Source: Parelaphostrongylus tenuis
Lineage: Eukaryota > Nematoda > Chromadorea > Rhabditida > Metastrongylidae
NCBI GenBank assembly: GCA_019055375.1
Contig: JAHQIW010004583.1
Location: 62,001-126,000 of the forward strand
DNA: 64,000 nucleotides
Direction: 5' to 3'
Positions 34,480-64,000 of the stretch are shown here, piece by piece. The notes under the pieces were generated by a model. It saw only the letters and a list, made by a program, of their open reading frames with translations, was not told the DNA's origin and did not search any database. Made by a program: the position numbers and the translations under genes. The first letter of the stretch is position 1. Each line of letters begins with the position of its first letter.

Positions 34480-34830
34480 TTTATAATTTTTTTATTTAAT
34501 ATTTAAATATTTTACCGTATTTTTTGTGATCTCATCATTTTTCATATCATTTTTATTTTATTTTATTTTTTACATATCGTTTTTATCATTATTTTTTGTT
34601 TATCATTTTTGTATTATCATTATTATTTGATATCATTTTTGTAATTAACTTATATCTTTTTTGCACTTCGTATTTTTCATATTGTAAGGTCGAGTCCAGT
34701 CAATGTTTTTGCCAAGCTCCTGTTTTTTTTCTTTGGATTTTGTTTTTGTCGTTTTTTGTCTCCGTTTTATTTGTTGTTTTTCCTTTGTTTTTGTTTTTGT
34801 TTCTTTTTTTACTGACTTACTAATATCGCC
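34480..34830 (+). repeat. T-rich low-complexity tract
   Basis: About 350 bases dominated by TATTTTT, CATTTTT and GTTTTTG runs on the plus strand. The apparent Phe/Leu-rich frames in it are compositional artefacts. Confidence 0.85.
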
Positions 34831-35315
34831 TATAAATGAATGTTCTTTGTAATATTGCATGGCTTCTTCTAAAGCCGACTCTCTTTTACGACTTTAGTCG
34901 ATAAGTAGTGTCGTTTTTTTATCGATAGGATTTATTTTGTCTTGCAAAGATTTTGCTTTCCTCAAGAATTTTCTTGAAATTATTGGATATAACGGGCAAT
35001 TCTTTCGTGCTTCAGCAGTTGATTTATTACTTGAGTATTGATTGATTAAGAGGATCACTTGTAAGACTAACGATAAAGATTTTTCGTTATTTTTCCGAGC
35101 GGCGATTCATAAACCGTTATGTTTTTACTTTCACAAATAAAGCTACAGTATACTTTTGAAAAATTTTTTTTGAAATAAGTATTCTAAATAAGTATTTATA
35201 AAGTATTAGATAAGTACCAGGTATTTTTTGGCCTCGTATACTAAGGTTGTTTAATGCTTGCTCATGCTCATTTTTAGTATTCTTGCTACCTTCTTTCTTA
35301 ACCCAGTATCAAAAG

Positions 35316-35534
35316 ATGAAAGTGTTGAATAATCAAGCTGCTCTCCTCCCCAACTTCAAGGTTTTACAAGTTCTGGCTAAGGTCAGGAAAGAAGAAAGCA
35401 AGAAGACCAAAAGTGACATGAGCAAGCACTTAACAACCTCAGTATACGAGCCCAAATATCTCAATGGTACTCCAGCCGCAGTTCAGAACAATGAGGTTGT
35501 TGAAAAACTCATTGAAGAAGTAATTACCAAGTAG
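35316..35534 (+). pseudogene. Intronless RNA polymerase III subunit RPC9 (CRCP) fragment
   Basis: The frame from ATG 35316 to TAG 35534 encodes 72 residues. MKVLNNQAALLPNFKVLQVL, then TTSVYEPKYLNG and VEKLIEEV, match the N-terminal half of RPC9, the small RNA polymerase III subunit that pairs with RPC8 in the stalk. The second half of the protein (the HRDC-like helices) is missing and no donor site or later exon follows. TAGATAAGTA occurs on both sides (35207-35216 and 35532-35541), which could be a target-site duplication of a retrocopy, although the region is AT-rich. The frame itself is undamaged. A true exon of an incompletely seen gene is the alternative. Confidence 0.55.
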
Positions 35535-35604
35535 ATAAGTATTAAGTATGTATGAATAAGTATTATGAGGTATTGTGTAAGCTAAGGACCAATCAGCAGT
35601 ATTT

Positions 35605-35765
35605 CAGTATAAAAAACAAATATAAACAGTATAAAACAAAATAAAAATAAAATAAAAATATAAATAAATATAAATAATATAATAATAATAAATGGTAATT
35701 ATAAATATATAAAACAAAATAAAAGAATAAAATAAACATAAAAGTAAGCAAATTAGTAAAAAAAA
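35605..35765 (+). repeat. A-rich low-complexity tract
   Basis: AAATAAAAATAAAAT-type repeats, roughly the complement of the T-rich tract at 34480-34830. The two tracts flank the RPC9 fragment. Confidence 0.8.
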
Positions 35766-35769
35766 GATC

Positions 35770-36590
35770 CTTTGGAGATTGATTATTTCGTTTTTTTTTT
35801 TTGAGGAGAGATCCGCCGGCAGGTGGTGATATGTCATGGCGATGAGAAATCATATTTAAAAAAATACGAAAATAATAAGGAATGAAATTGTTCTAGTTTA
35901 CTTATTGTCATAGAAATTTTAGACTCGACGATTTGTCTATGTGATTTGAAATTGTCAGCATTTCCAAGTGCTAAATCGGGGGCGAACTAGGCGGTAGCGT
36001 TTTGTTCTTTTTTGTATTCAAATCCCCCGCTAATCGTCCAGGATCCGTCGCCCTCCCGAGTTTCGTAACCTTTCTGTTTATTCGGAACTTGTTGTCTCGT
36101 GACTCTTCGCTGTGACATAGTCTGTCCTTAGTTCTATTTAATGCCTGGCAGAACCTACTAGGCATTGCTATCAATAATTTTTGCCTAATAGACCCTATGG
36201 TTACCGACTTTCATCCACATACAAATTGCTGAGTTGGCAAGGAATTTTGCGAGCTTTTTCGTGTTTTTCTTCGTTATTTTTCATGCATTTTGCGCTTTGG
36301 TTCTTACTGCCGTTTAGTGCAGCTTCTTGCGGTTATTTTGATATATAATACTTATACGTTTGATCTGAGATGGGGTTATCCCCAGAGCAAAAACGATTGC
36401 TGATGCTACACGGGTATCTCTGAGGGTCCTAGCAGCAACGAACGCAAACGATACTCGTGTGGTGTCAACAATCATTTTTTTTCCCTCGGGACTGTTCAAT
36501 TTTTGACAAGTATATAAGTGTTATAAATCAAAATAACCGCAAGAGTCTTTTTTAAACGATAGTAGAAACAAAATCTAAATGCCTGAAAAT
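35770..36590. other. Intergenic, nothing recognised
   Basis: Short frames only. No repeat family identified. Confidence 0.4.
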
Positions 36591-36990
36591 ACCTTCATTG
36601 CGAGTGCTTTGTTAAGACCACGCTCAAATTTCAATAGATCCTTTCATTATTATTTGAGTCAACTTGTCATGTGGTCTGGTAAGGGCGAAATAAAGGTATA
36701 ATATGAAAAAAATACCAGCCAAAGAGCACTCGAGTGCGCAAACGCTCTGTGTTAGGTGAAAATTTCGCTTGACATAGAGTGTAAAACGTTCGTCTTCGAT
36801 GACATTCTATGAGGAGTGTAAGGCTCCTGAGAGAACTGACTGTAAAAAGATCGAAAGACGGCGGGTTCTGCCCGGCTGACGAGTCTGTAAGGACGAAACA
36901 CGTGTCTCGGGCTGTACAAGAGCCCTTACCAGACCACATGACAAGTTGGCTCAAATAATAATGAAAGGATCTATTGCCTGAAAATAGTGA
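36590..36990. mobile_element. Foldback element with hammerhead ribozyme
   Basis: The left end (about 36630-36692) and right end (about 36920-36985) are inverted copies: ATAGATCCTTTCATTATTAT, then TGAGTCAACTTGTCATGTGG on the left, mirrored on the right. The sequence is the same type as at 2795-3178. Only the right arm keeps the ribozyme. It lies just upstream of the ABC transporter gene. Confidence 0.72.
36870..36912 (+). ncRNA. Type I hammerhead ribozyme with GUC site
   Basis: Stem I 5' strand GCCCGG (36870-36875), CTGACGA (36876-36882), stem II GTC-TGTAAG-GAC (36883-36894), GAA (36895-36897), stem III ACACGTGT (36898-36905), C at 36906 as the cleavage base, and stem I 3' strand TCGGGC (36907-36912). 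The cleavage triplet is the classic GUC. Compared with the copy at 3073, stem II has a compensatory exchange (GAC/GTC to GTC/GAC), which argues that the fold, not just the sequence, was conserved. Confidence 0.8.
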
Positions 36991-37148
36991 AGAAAAGCGA
37001 AGAAGCGCGGAAAATTTCTTGCCAACCCAGTACTTTTCCCTATACACTTACCGAGCCCTTGCCTTATTCATCAACGGGGCGCACAACTTTTACGGCAAAC
37101 TTCCGTGTGTTCTTGAATGTTCTGATTTCCGACTGTTTAGACGCACAA

Positions 37149-37155
37149 TACTTAG
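37149..37155 (+). promoter_or_regulatory. Probable spliced-leader acceptor at the transporter ATG
   Basis: AATACTTAG ends directly in front of the ATG of the transporter. No coding exon upstream fits an MRP N-terminus, so trans-splicing is the likely explanation. The pyrimidine tract is weak. Confidence 0.45.

Positions 37156-64000
<26,845 letters not shown>

Noticed and set aside
34596..34823. Phe/Leu-rich open frame that looks like a membrane protein
   Set aside because: It lies wholly in a T-rich low-complexity tract, so the composition alone explains it.

Overview
The window looks like nuclear DNA of a nematode, most likely a strongylid (hookworm-like) or another clade V worm. The three host genes are cut into many small exons with GT donors and TTTCAG-like acceptors. 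Two of them have a splice acceptor directly in front of the ATG, as expected for spliced-leader trans-splicing. The introns are long and full of old mobile elements. The genus cannot be told from the sequence alone.

Layout. (1) 1-3465: no gene recognised, but a foldback element at about 2795-3178 carries two hammerhead ribozymes in opposite orientation. (2) 3466-17737, + strand: a membrane-anchored histidine acid phosphatase of about a dozen exons. Its introns hold mariner and Penelope-like relics, SINEs and decayed hammerhead elements. (3) 20103-25656, + strand: a complete six-exon ubiquitin-conjugating enzyme (E2) of 150 residues. (4) 25657-37155: a gene-poor, repeat-rich stretch with SINEs, a mariner relic, tRNA-like inverted pairs, long T-rich and A-rich tracts, an intronless fragment of an RNA polymerase III subunit (RPC9/CRCP type) and a second hammerhead foldback. 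(5) 37156 to beyond the right edge, + strand: an MRP-type (ABCC) ABC transporter with 34 exons in view, running from its N-terminus into the second membrane domain. Its Walker A exon lacks one base for the reading frame. A possible small gene lies on the opposite strand in one of its introns.

The host genes do not form an operon or pathway: a phosphatase with a signal peptide, a cytosolic ubiquitin enzyme and an efflux pump are simply neighbours, all read rightwards. The most unusual content is in the repeats. One family has terminal inverted repeats and carries small type I hammerhead ribozymes with compensatory base changes between copies. Another consists of units of about 110 bp that combine a tRNA(Gly)-like body with inverted ends, found as divergent pairs. 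There are also two tRNA-derived SINE families, Penelope-like retroelement relics (reverse transcriptase YIDD motif, GIY-YIG domain), Tc1/mariner relics, and a foldback repeat with a short degenerate stretch of the nematode telomere repeat in its centre.

All translations, splice sites and RNA folds were read by eye, so exon limits, and especially repeat limits, are approximate.
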